A stretch of DNA of 6,160 nucleotides, taken from contig DATKZS010000138.1 of assembly GCA_035527835.1 (NCBI GenBank), forward strand, positions 1 to 6,160, given 5' to 3'. A program made the translations under genes and the position numbers. Positions 1-6,160 of the stretch are shown here, piece after piece (the stretch's first letter is position 1; the number at the start of each line of letters is the position of its first letter). Source of the DNA: DATKZS01 sp035527835 [NCBI: bacterium]. GTDB lineage: Bacteria; RBG-13-61-14. The notes below the pieces were generated by a model, which did not search any database, was not told where the DNA came from, and was given only the letters and a program-made list of their open reading frames with translations.

Positions 1-18
1 TTGCGCTACATTACTCAT
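1..18 (-). CDS. Start of a divergent gene, cut by the window edge
   Basis: On the minus strand an ATG at 18-16 opens a reading frame that runs off the left edge and reads MSNVAQ. It is supported by a strong Shine-Dalgarno (GGAGGA, 33-28) with a 9-nt spacer, and by the AT-rich, gene-poor DNA upstream of it. Six codons are too few to name a product. The gene would be transcribed away from the barrel/hydrolase operon and share the 1-246 control region with it. An alternative is that 1-84 on the plus strand is the tail of another gene, since that frame is open to a TGA at 82-84, but that tail shows no coding character. Confidence 0.5.
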
Positions 19-95
19 GATCAGTGGTCCTCCTTTTCAATTAATTTTGTAAATGAGCTGATGCTAACCCATCACGCTCGGTGAGGCCACTGACC
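19..95 (-). repeat. Inverted repeat that could mask the divergent gene's ribosome binding site
   Basis: On the plus strand, TCAGTGG (21-27) is complementary to CCACTGA (87-93), and CCTC (29-32) to GAGG (83-86), with T28 bulged. In the minus-strand transcript the stem gains a G-U and a G-C pair at 94/20 and 95/19, giving about 13 pairs. It ends next to the AUG and includes the GAGG of the Shine-Dalgarno. The loop is about 50 nt. The arms could instead be a divided operator between divergent promoters. The complementarity is seen directly; a regulatory role is inferred. Confidence 0.4.
28..33 (-). promoter_or_regulatory. Ribosome binding site of the divergent gene
   Basis: Read on the minus strand, this is GGAGGA, a near-perfect anti-16S match, 9 nt before the ATG at 18-16. 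It is the main reason for calling the truncated divergent gene. The GAGG core lies inside one arm of the inverted repeat at 19-95. Confidence 0.55.
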
Positions 96-152
96 TATTT
101 ATTCATGATGGCTTGGCGGTTTTCTTACGGCCTATTTTGGATAAGAGTGAAA

Positions 153-181
153 TTGACTATTCTTTTACAATTTGGTAAAAG
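153..181 (+). promoter_or_regulatory. Candidate sigma-70-like promoter for the barrel/hydrolase operon
   Basis: TTGACT (153-158) matches the -35 consensus at five of six positions. A 17-nt spacer leads to TAAAAG (176-181), which matches the -10 consensus at four of six. Transcription would start near 188 and leave a leader of about 60 nt before the ATG at 247. A better -10-like word, TACAAT (166-171), lies inside the spacer but has no -35 at the right distance. AT-rich DNA makes such matches fairly common by chance. Confidence 0.35.
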
Positions 182-234
182 GCTGTGTGGTCAAGTGCGG
201 AACCTAAGTAAGGAAAAATGAGTGACGGAACAGA

Positions 235-243
235 GGGAGGAGG
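235..243 (+). promoter_or_regulatory. Ribosome binding site of the barrel gene
   Basis: GGGAGGAGG holds two overlapping GGAGG cores (236-240 and 239-243), lying 6 and 3 nt before the ATG at 247. The first has good spacing for the ATG and the second suits the GTG at 250. This purine run favours a start at 247 or 250 over the internal ATGs at 259 and 289. Confidence 0.6.
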
Positions 244-246
244 CGG

Positions 247-1791
247 ATGGTGGGAGGCATGGGAGTTGAAGAGAGGGCCAAGCGTTCGATGATCAAGGCC
301 TTGGTGGTTGGGTCGGCGTTACTGGTCCTGGCTCTCCGGCCGGGGCCGGCGCGGTCCGAGACCAGCTTTGACATGCCGGGCGAGCTGCGTTACCGGATCA
401 ACTGGCTCACGGATTTCGGGGTCAACGAGAACGGCCGCGAGCTTAGCCGGAAGTACTGGGAGGAATCGAGGCTGCGTCTTTCTCCCAGCCTCAAGGTCGG
501 CGACAACTTGGCGTTTTACGGCCAAGCCGATTTCTTCTCCGGCCGATTGAACGGCGACTACGCCCGCCTGCGCTACGATTATGCCAATTGGCCCTATGAC
601 GGCCGGGATGATTACAAGGACGCCGAGGTGCGCCAGCTCTGGATGAACTGGCAGAGCCCGGCGGGCATTCTTCGGGTGGGCCAGATGAGCTCGCAATGGG
701 GCCTGGGCCTTTTGTCCAACGACGGCGAGAACCGCTTGAACGAGTTCGGCGACTCCTACATGGGAGACCTCTACCAGCGGGTCCTGTTCGCGACCAAGCC
801 GCTCGCCATCTTCAACCAGAGCGATCTTGCCGACCGGCTGGTGCTGGCGGTGGGCTACGATGTTGTCTGGCGCGACGAGAACGCCGTATACCAGGACGGC
901 GACCGCGGCAGCCAATGGGTCTTTTCGAGCTTTTACGACGACCCCGACCATCTGTTCACCGGCGTTTACGTGGCGTTGCGCAACCAGGAGGACGATGACG
1001 GCGACAAGGTCAAGGCCACGGCCTACGACCTTTACTTCAACTGGAAAAGCCGGGCCGAGGACAATGGCCCGCAATTGTCGCTGGGCTTCGAGGGCATTAT
1101 TTTAAAGGGCTGGACCGACCGGGTGATCCTGGAGACTTCGCCCAAGCAGCTCGACCTTGACGCCATCGGCGGGGTCGTGCGGACCGGGCTCACGTTCCCG
1201 GACTCCGGTTTCAGGCTGGGGTTCGAGGCGGGTTACGCCAGCGGGGACGCCAATTCCTACGATCAGACCAATTACGCCTTGTCTTTTGACCCGGACTACA
1301 ACGTGGGCATCGTTTTGTTCCAGGAGGTCATGTCCACGCTTACCGCGTATCAGCCTGAGCCTCTGGCCGACCCGATGAAGGTCAATGTGCCGCAGAAGGG
1401 CATAGACCAGCTTCCTGGCGACGGGGCGGTTACCAACGCGGTATATCAGAACCTGATCATCGCCTACAGCCCTCCGGACGGCCCGGCCAAAGGGCTCACG
1501 CTCAAGGAAGGGATCCTGCACGCGGCGGCGGCTGAGGACTTCATGGACCCGTATCAGACCTTCAAGAACGGGGGAGTGCCCACCAATTACAAGGGTGCGC
1601 CCGCGGGCAAGGATCTGGGCTGGGAGCTGGACACCGCGGTCAGCTATCAATATGAGATCGGGTCACGCCTGAAGCTTACGCTGGGGTTGGAGCACGGCTA
1701 CTTCATGCCGGGCGATGCCTTCAACAACAGACACGGAGACCCGGGCGAGCCGATCCAGAAGCTCCAGGGCCGGGCCACCGCGAGCTGGTGA
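247..1791 (+). CDS. Outer-membrane beta-barrel (porin-like) protein
   Basis: This 514-residue protein is predicted to form an outer-membrane barrel that could act as a channel for small molecules; no substrate can be read from it. A signal peptide is clear: basic residues (R10, K12, R13, K17), a hydrophobic core (about 18-30) and a plausible cut after A-R-S at 35-37. The mature part is rich in alternating polar/hydrophobic stretches with aromatic ends and Asp/Asn/Gly-rich turns. It has no cysteine and ends in tryptophan (ATASW), typical of barrel assembly signals. Notable stretches are RVGQMSSQWGLG (143-154), GYASGD (329-334) and FDPDYNVGIVLF (347-358). The last two recall alginate-export-type or related barrels, but that link is from memory. 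The start at 247 follows the best ribosome site. M15 (position 289) would give a shorter, more typical signal peptide. The hydrolase gene follows after 42 nt and is probably co-transcribed. Confidence 0.8.
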   Translation: MVGGMGVEERAKRSMIKALVVGSALLVLALRPGPARSETSFDMPGELRYRINWLTDFGVNENGRELSRKYWEESRLRLSPSLKVGDNLAFYGQADFFSGRLNGDYARLRYDYANWPYDGRDDYKDAEVRQLWMNWQSPAGILRVGQMSSQWGLGLLSNDGENRLNEFGDSYMGDLYQRVLFATKPLAIFNQSDLADRLVLAVGYDVVWRDENAVYQDGDRGSQWVFSSFYDDPDHLFTGVYVALRNQEDDDGDKVKATAYDLYFNWKSRAEDNGPQLSLGFEGIILKGWTDRVILETSPKQLDLDAIGGVVRTGLTFPDSGFRLGFEAGYASGDANSYDQTNYALSFDPDYNVGIVLFQEVMSTLTAYQPEPLADPMKVNVPQKGIDQLPGDGAVTNAVYQNLIIAYSPPDGPAKGLTLKEGILHAAAAEDFMDPYQTFKNGGVPTNYKGAPAGKDLGWELDTAVSYQYEIGSRLKLTLGLEHGYFMPGDAFNNRHGDPGEPIQKLQGRATASW

Positions 1792-1819
1792 GCCCCGGCG
1801 AAATCCCCGGACCATACAA

Positions 1820-1824
1820 GGGAG
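1820..1824 (+). promoter_or_regulatory. Ribosome binding site of the hydrolase gene
   Basis: GGGAG, within AAGGGAGAG, lies 9 nt before the ATG at 1834. It is the only good purine-rich site in the 42-nt gap between the two genes. No terminator-like hairpin with a T-run is seen in the gap, which supports co-transcription. Confidence 0.5.
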
Positions 1825-1833
1825 AGATAAGCG

Positions 1834-4800
1834 ATGAAAAATCAAAACGGCATCAGAAAAAGCTGGTTATTGATGGCGGCCCTGGCGCTGATCAGCGCCG
1901 CGGCCATGACCTGCGCCCAGGACAACAATCCGCCGGAGGGACTGGCCGAGACGCCCGGCGGCGCCGGGCCCGTCATCAAGTTCGACCTCGACGCCCGGCC
2001 CTTTCCGGAAATCCCGTTTCCGAACGACCTGGCCGCCCGCGTTGACAAGTCCTCGCCCACCGGGCTTCGGCTGAACGTCAGCCTGAACGCGCCCACCGAG
2101 CTGGAGCGCGACCTGCGCGCCAAGATTGACACCCTCACCGGCTTCGGGACTTTCGGATCGGTCACCATATCCTTTGACCGGCCCATTGACATCAACATCA
2201 TCATCCAGCGGCACCAGCAAAACGACGACTTCAACGACGACGCCGTGCTCCTGATCAATATGAACCCGCGCTCGCCCAACTACGCCAAGGCCGTGCCCCT
2301 GGACATGGGCAAGGGCAATTTCCCGCTCCAGCTCGAGCGCAACGACAACTATTTCTCCTACGACCCGCGCGTCAATGCCAGCAATCTGTTTTTGGAAACC
2401 TACGACGAAGACGCGAACGGCAATCACCTGTTCGACCCCGGCATAGACATTGACACCGATTTCGACGGCATCTTCGACCGGCCCAACGTGTTCTCGAACG
2501 GGGCCTGGGGCCCCAACGCCGGCGACGCCTGGAGCAGCTACCATGACCTGGTGGACTTTTACGAGCGGGAGACCAACACCCTGATCATGCGGCCGGTGCT
2601 GCCGCTGGAGGAGGAGTCGGAATACGCCGTGGTCGTCACCAACCGGCTCAAGGGCCTGCCCTACGCCGCCGGAGTGGCCTGGCCCGTGCGCTCTCCCTTC
2701 GCCTACGTGAACCACACGCAGCAGACCGAGGCCCTCCGGCCCCTGATCGGCATCCTGCCCCGCTACGGGCTCTCCATCTCCGACGTGGCCTTTACCTGGA
2801 AGTTCACCACCGGCAGCATGACCCGGGACATGGTGGCCATCCGCAGGGGGCTTTACCGGAGAGGTCCGATGGCTTACCTCGGAGCGCGCTTCCCGGACAA
2901 GGTCAACAATCTCATCGCACTCCCCCTGAACGACGTCGGCAACCCCTACGAGGTGAAGTCGGCGGACTTCATCGGCATGCTCCAACTGCTCCTCACAACC
3001 GGGCTCGGAGACATTCTCGGCCTCAGCGCCGGCGACATCGAGCCCCTCATCCAATCCTACGACTACGTGGATTACTTCGTCTTCGGCGATTTCAAATCAC
3101 CCAACTTCCTCATTGACCGCGACGGAATCGCCAACCCGCTCCACCCCGCGGACGACAATGAGATCTTCCAGGTAAACCCGCTGACCGGCGCCGCGGTGGT
3201 CGGAGACGCGACCGTGCCTTTCCTGTGCTCGGTCCCCAAGCCCAACTACCGCATGGACCAGATCCGCAACAACACCCTGAGCGGTGGGCTTGACCCCGTC
3301 CAGATCGAGACCCACGTCAACCACCGGGTGGGGAAGGTGGCCACCGACTCCACGGCCGGCCGGATTGACCGATCCTATGTCCTGCTCGATTTCGACACCA
3401 TGGCCCGGCGCTACGAACTGACCTTCACCGGGGCCACGACTTTCGACGCCTGGAACCTGGACGGCGACACCACCGCAGGGGCAGGCAGCACCGGCGCCGA
3501 CTTCACCACCGACGATGTATGGCTCACCGTCCAGGCCGCGGCCTGGAGCGGGACTTTCGCGGCCGATGACAAGGCGGCAATTGACATTGAGACTTACATG
3601 GACCCGATCAACGGCCCCTTTACCCAGACCTATACGGTGACCTTCACTTCGGGGTCGGCCTTTGACGTGACCGACGGCCTGGGCGCGGACCAGGGGTCCG
3701 GGACCACCGGAGGCGACTTCCCCACCGATGACGGATGGCTCACCATCTACTCCTCCGCCTGGGGCGGGAGCTTTGCCGCGGGCGAGACTTTTGAGATTGA
3801 CACCGTGGCCATGGGGCCGCCTTTCCCCACCGTGATCGAGGGGCACGGCTATGGCTCCATGAAGTTCGAGATGCTCGGCTTCGCCGGCAACCTGGCCAAG
3901 CACGGCCTGGCCGTGTGCGACGCCGACGCCGTCGGCCACGGGATCGGACTGCCCCCCGACGTTCAAGTGGTCATTGACGGGCTGAAACTGAAGCTCTGCA
4001 ACCCGCCGGCGGACGATGACATCGCCAAGCTCTGCGAGATGATTGATCCCATCCTCGCTCTGCTCAAGGGCAGGGCCCGGGACCTCAACAACGACGGCGA
4101 GGCCGACTCCGGAGGAGATTTCTGGAGCGCCGACACCTTCCACACCCGCGACATCGTGCGCCAGAGCATCATTGACCAGATCCAGATGATCAGGGTCTTC
4201 CGCGCGTTCGACGGGACCAATACTTGGACTTACGACATGAACGGGGACGGGATCGAAGACGACCTGGCCGGAGACTTCAACGGCGACGGCGTGACTGATT
4301 TCGGCGGCCGTACCGGTGACTTCCACACCTGGGGCATTTCCCTGGGCGGCATCCTTTCTGGAATTCTCGCCGGCATCGAGCCGGCCATCACCTCCGCCGC
4401 TCCCGTGTCCGGCGGCGCCGGGCTCATAGACATCGCCGCGCGCAGCACCCAGGGCGGAGTGGTGGAGGCCGTGTTCCTCCGCCTGTTCGGGCCCATCCTC
4501 CTGGGCGTGCCCTCCGCCGGCCAGGTCAAGCTCCAATGGATGATCCCCAACGTCAACTCCAAGGGCTACGTGGACATCGGACTTACCGACCAGGTCGCGC
4601 CCGGCGACAAGGTCACCCTCAAGAACCTCAAGACCGGCGAAGAGCGATGGGCCATTGCCGCGGCCAACAAGAGCTTCCGCATCCACATCCCCGCCGACGC
4701 GGCGGACGCCGTGGAAAAGCGAATCATCCTGGGCTGGGGACCGGATTACGCGCCCGGCGACACCACCGGCTGCCGTCCCCAGTGTGACGTGCCGGACCCG

Positions 4801-5754
4801 CTCAAGCTCGGAGACCCCATCCAGATCACCGTCTATAACGGCGCCCTGGGAGAGGTCAAGCAGGTCATCAACACCTGGCTCCAGGACTCCGTATGGCAGG
4901 GCTCGTGGTTCGTGGCCGGGACGCCGCTCACCGCGCCGGCCGAAGGGCTCGGCCACTACCGCAATACTCCGGACTTCAGAAGGTTCCTGGGAATCGCCCA
5001 GTCCATCATGGATCCCGCCGATCCCGGGACCTACGCCATGCGCTACTTCATGCCCGCGGACCCGGCCAATGCCCCCAACTCATACTACACCCCCCTCGGG
5101 CCCCTTGATTTCACCGACATTGACCCCGATATCCAGATGGGCGCCAACGTGCTGGTAATCCCCACCATCGGCGATACCAACGTCCCCCAAAACACCGCCA
5201 TCGCCGAGGCCAGAAACGCCGGACTCATCGAGCTCTTCGCCAAGGACCCCATCTACGGAAAGACCCACAACCAGGTCCTCCTCGACAACTTCGTCGTCGA
5301 GGGCGTGGAAAAAATCGAGCCCTATACCGTCAGCAAGAATGGATCGCCCTACCACATCCTCTTCGACCTCGACGACCTCGATGAGGGCGGGGCCTGCGAT
5401 GCCGCCGTCTACCACTTCTGCAAGAGCAGCCCCAGCCAGGACTACATCTGCACCGACAACGACTCCACCGATCCCGCCCATGCCTGCGCCGACGGATACA
5501 ACGCGCCTACCCTCGACCCGCCGCTCCGCCTCACCCTTGAGACCACCAACGGGGTCGCCGGCATGAGGATGCCCTACATGCAGCCCACCGGACAGCACGG
5601 CTTCGACGTGCCCCACCCCAACAAGGCCTTCAACATCGAACTCTACAACATCAACATGATCGGACGATATTTCCAGACCAACGGCGGCCAGATCCTCAAC
5701 GACACCTGCCTGGAGAACGACTCCTGCGCCCACATCCCGCCGCCGCCACAATGA
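1834..5754 (+). CDS. Large exported alpha/beta-hydrolase, Pla-1/cef lipase-like
   Basis: The 1306-residue product is probably an esterase or lipase acting outside the cytoplasm. A signal peptide spans 1-26, followed by C27 in an atypical lipobox (AMTC), so it may be a lipoprotein. Residues about 46-330 resemble the N-terminal beta-domain of bacterial virulence-factor lipases: IPFPNDL at 60-66, a PVLPLEEESEYAVVV-type strand at about 254-268 and WKFTTGS at 322-328. Two tandem repeats (527-587 and 600-657) come before the hydrolase part. There, GHGYG (670-674) fits the oxyanion loop, G834-I-S836-L-G838 is the nucleophile elbow, D1114 (GDTNVP) is the likely acid and H1255 (GQHGF) the likely histidine. 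Calcium-loop-like motifs lie at 191-215, 750-758, 801-809 and 814-822. About 278 residues separate S836 from D1114 and include a beta-rich insert near 910-960. The C-terminus is cysteine-rich. The protein is longer than typical Pla-1/cef lipases, which I recall at about 800 residues. Substrate is unknown; hydrolase fold is fairly sure, exact family less so. Confidence 0.8.
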   Translation: MKNQNGIRKSWLLMAALALISAAAMTCAQDNNPPEGLAETPGGAGPVIKFDLDARPFPEIPFPNDLAARVDKSSPTGLRLNVSLNAPTELERDLRAKIDTLTGFGTFGSVTISFDRPIDINIIIQRHQQNDDFNDDAVLLINMNPRSPNYAKAVPLDMGKGNFPLQLERNDNYFSYDPRVNASNLFLETYDEDANGNHLFDPGIDIDTDFDGIFDRPNVFSNGAWGPNAGDAWSSYHDLVDFYERETNTLIMRPVLPLEEESEYAVVVTNRLKGLPYAAGVAWPVRSPFAYVNHTQQTEALRPLIGILPRYGLSISDVAFTWKFTTGSMTRDMVAIRRGLYRRGPMAYLGARFPDKVNNLIALPLNDVGNPYEVKSADFIGMLQLLLTTGLGDILGLSAGDIEPLIQSYDYVDYFVFGDFKSPNFLIDRDGIANPLHPADDNEIFQVNPLTGAAVVGDATVPFLCSVPKPNYRMDQIRNNTLSGGLDPVQIETHVNHRVGKVATDSTAGRIDRSYVLLDFDTMARRYELTFTGATTFDAWNLDGDTTAGAGSTGADFTTDDVWLTVQAAAWSGTFAADDKAAIDIETYMDPINGPFTQTYTVTFTSGSAFDVTDGLGADQGSGTTGGDFPTDDGWLTIYSSAWGGSFAAGETFEIDTVAMGPPFPTVIEGHGYGSMKFEMLGFAGNLAKHGLAVCDADAVGHGIGLPPDVQVVIDGLKLKLCNPPADDDIAKLCEMIDPILALLKGRARDLNNDGEADSGGDFWSADTFHTRDIVRQSIIDQIQMIRVFRAFDGTNTWTYDMNGDGIEDDLAGDFNGDGVTDFGGRTGDFHTWGISLGGILSGILAGIEPAITSAAPVSGGAGLIDIAARSTQGGVVEAVFLRLFGPILLGVPSAGQVKLQWMIPNVNSKGYVDIGLTDQVAPGDKVTLKNLKTGEERWAIAAANKSFRIHIPADAADAVEKRIILGWGPDYAPGDTTGCRPQCDVPDPLKLGDPIQITVYNGALGEVKQVINTWLQDSVWQGSWFVAGTPLTAPAEGLGHYRNTPDFRRFLGIAQSIMDPADPGTYAMRYFMPADPANAPNSYYTPLGPLDFTDIDPDIQMGANVLVIPTIGDTNVPQNTAIAEARNAGLIELFAKDPIYGKTHNQVLLDNFVVEGVEKIEPYTVSKNGSPYHILFDLDDLDEGGACDAAVYHFCKSSPSQDYICTDNDSTDPAHACADGYNAPTLDPPLRLTLETTNGVAGMRMPYMQPTGQHGFDVPHPNKAFNIELYNINMIGRYFQTNGGQILNDTCLENDSCAHIPPPPQ
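3412..3804 (+). repeat. Tandem pair of about 60-residue beta-rich repeats in the hydrolase
   Basis: Copy A is residues 527-587 (3412-3594) and copy B is 600-657 (3631-3804), joined by a 12-residue linker. Shared anchors are Y-x-[LV]-TFT, TFDAW/AFDVT, a Gly/Thr/Asp-rich turn, then DF-x-TDD-x-WLT, AW-x-G-x-FAA and a final I-[DE]-IET or EIDT. The DNA is also alike around the TDD-x-WLT segment, which suggests an old duplication within the gene. The pattern looks like a small beta-sandwich of the sort found in surface and appendage proteins. I do not recognise a named family with confidence. Confidence 0.75.
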
Positions 5755-5776
5755 ACGTGCAACCGGACCGCATCAC

Positions 5777-5808
5777 CGGGGGCAGCCGCAAGGCTGCCCC
5801 CGCTTTTT
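5777..5808 (+). terminator. Rho-independent terminator of the operon
   Basis: An 11-bp perfect GC-rich stem (5777-5787 with 5792-5802) closes on a GCAA tetraloop of the stable GNRA class. It is followed by C and five T residues (5804-5808). It begins 22 nt after the hydrolase stop codon. There is no A-run on the left side, so it should act only on plus-strand transcripts. Confidence 0.92.
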
Positions 5809-5856
5809 AGACCGTGGACTCATTAGAGGCGGTTTCATAACCCCGACAAGAAATTT

Positions 5857-5931
5857 TTAACAAGGATATTCAGGAGGTTCAGGATTAAAAATCCCGGGAA
5901 TCATCCTGGAAATCCTGAATATCCTTGTTAA
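5857..5931. repeat. 75-nt inverted repeat built from 9-nt units
   Basis: The arms 5857-5875 and 5913-5931 are perfect 19-nt complements. Pairing continues to 5885/5903 with two mismatches and one G-T, giving 29-nt arms around a 17-nt loop that holds the palindrome TCCCGGGA (5892-5899). Each arm is three 9-nt units: on the right ATCCTGGAA, ATCCTGAAT and ATCCTTGTT (5903-5929); on the left AACAAGGAT, ATTCAGGAG and GTTCAGGAT (5859-5885). No target-site duplication or transposase is visible. It resembles dispersed intergenic repeats of some environmental proteobacterial genomes, from memory only. Confidence 0.85.
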
Positions 5932-5982
5932 TAATCTTTTCGTCTGAGATCAGTGCTGTCCAAAATAAACGGACCGGAGAAC

Positions 5983-6016
5983 CGCCAAGACGCCAAGAGC
6001 GCCAAGGATCGCCAAG
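5983..6016. repeat. Four clustered CGCCAAG repeats
   Basis: CGCCAAG occurs exactly at 5983, 5991, 6000 and 6010, so the steps are 8, 9 and 10 nt. The same word recurs at 6102-6108, and its complement CTTGGCG at 6032-6038 and 6079-6085. Seven copies in 126 nt is far above chance. The short open frames crossing the region are low-complexity by-products of the repeat and are not called as genes. Confidence 0.8.
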
Positions 6017-6025
6017 TAAAACCTG

Positions 6026-6118
6026 ATGTTTCTTGGCGGCCCGGCAAAGAACAGCTCCGGAACGTCGGCTCCAACCGGCTTGGCGAACCGGCCGACGGGA
6101 GCGCCAAGCAAGAAACAT
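6026..6118. repeat. Nested imperfect hairpin beside the CGCCAAG cluster
   Basis: Three nested stems can form: ATGTTTCTTG (6026-6035) with CAAGAAACAT (6109-6118), GCTCC (6054-6058) with GGAGC (6098-6102), and CGTCGGC (6063-6069) with GCCGACG (6091-6097). That makes 22 pairs with uneven internal loops. The terminal loop contains CTTGGCG, and AACCGG is directly repeated at 6073-6078 and 6086-6091. With the cluster at 5983-6016 this looks like one composite repetitive element. Confidence 0.55.
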
Positions 6119-6160
6119 TCGCGCCCAAGCCCTCTTAAAATCGTGTTAAAAAATAATCCT

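Larger units (their letters stand above)
5809..6160. other. Gene-free intergenic region made largely of repeats
   Basis: No credible gene lies here. The short frames on both strands run through the repeats, lack convincing ribosome sites and give low-complexity peptides such as a repeated IQDF/QDD pattern. Apart from the repeat elements listed separately, 5809-5856 and 5932-5982 are unremarkable. The end (6130-6160) turns AT-rich and finishes in AATCCT, which could begin another ATCCTG-type repeat cut off by the window. Confidence 0.7.

Noticed and set aside
1-84. Possible 3' end of a plus-strand gene, with an open frame to a TGA at 82-84
   Set aside because: The stretch is AT-rich, lacks the codon character of the nearby genes and overlaps a better-supported minus-strand start with a strong Shine-Dalgarno.
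111-120. CTTGGCGGT upstream of the operon, matching the complement of the start of the CGCCAAG cluster
   Set aside because: It is a single 9-nt match with no repeat array or hairpin around it, so chance is a sufficient explanation.
3097-4956. Long minus-strand open frame of 619 codons opposite the hydrolase gene
   Set aside because: It lies wholly antisense to a gene with clear domains and motifs. Its Val/Gly/Glu-rich composition is what high-GC coding DNA gives when read on the other strand. Similar antisense frames at 1867-3054, 319-1074 and 5080-5751 are rejected for the same reason.
5857-5931. Inverted repeat as the terminator of the operon or as an insertion-sequence end
   Set aside because: A stronger terminator already lies at 5777-5808 and no T-run follows this stem directly. 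There is no transposase frame or target-site duplication.
5983-6016. CGCCAAG cluster as a CRISPR array
   Set aside because: The units are 7 nt with 1-3 nt gaps. There are no 20-40 nt repeats or spacers and no cas genes.
5885-6118. Minus-strand frame of 77 codons, with overlapping frames at 5928-6128 and, on the plus strand, 5953-6138
   Set aside because: All run through the ATCCTG and CGCCAAG repeats and nested hairpin. They give low-complexity peptides and show no convincing ribosome site, so they are by-products of the repeats.

Overview
The window suggests a moderately high-GC Gram-negative bacterium. The two coding regions are GC-rich and encode a signal-peptide-bearing outer-membrane barrel and a large exported hydrolase. 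The protein style and the intergenic repeats (ATCCTG-type and CGCCAAG-type units) recall Desulfobacterota or myxobacteria-like genomes. That placement is from memory and is only a guess.

Layout. Positions 1-246 are an AT-richer intergenic region between divergent genes. The first six codons of a minus-strand gene (1-18) are visible with a strong Shine-Dalgarno, and a candidate sigma-70-type promoter faces right. Next is a two-gene plus-strand operon. The first gene (247-1791) encodes a cysteine-free outer-membrane beta-barrel of 514 residues. The second (1834-5754) starts 42 nt later and encodes a 1306-residue exported alpha/beta-hydrolase that resembles the bacterial Pla-1/cef-type lipases. 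A strong GNRA-loop intrinsic terminator at 5777-5808 closes the operon.

The rest (5809-6160) has no credible gene. It is packed with two kinds of intergenic repeat: a 75-nt inverted repeat built from 9-nt units, and a cluster of CGCCAAG words next to a nested hairpin.

How the parts may work together (inference): the hydrolase is exported, perhaps anchored at the outer membrane, and cleaves an ester or lipid substrate. The co-transcribed barrel could pass product or substrate across the outer membrane. No substrate can be read from the sequence. The most unusual protein feature is a tandem pair of about 60-residue beta-rich repeats, apparently inserted between two core strands of the hydrolase fold. 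Three DxNxDG-type calcium-loop-like motifs also lie in the 90 residues before the nucleophile elbow. I see no convincing evidence of a wholly new multi-gene system here.
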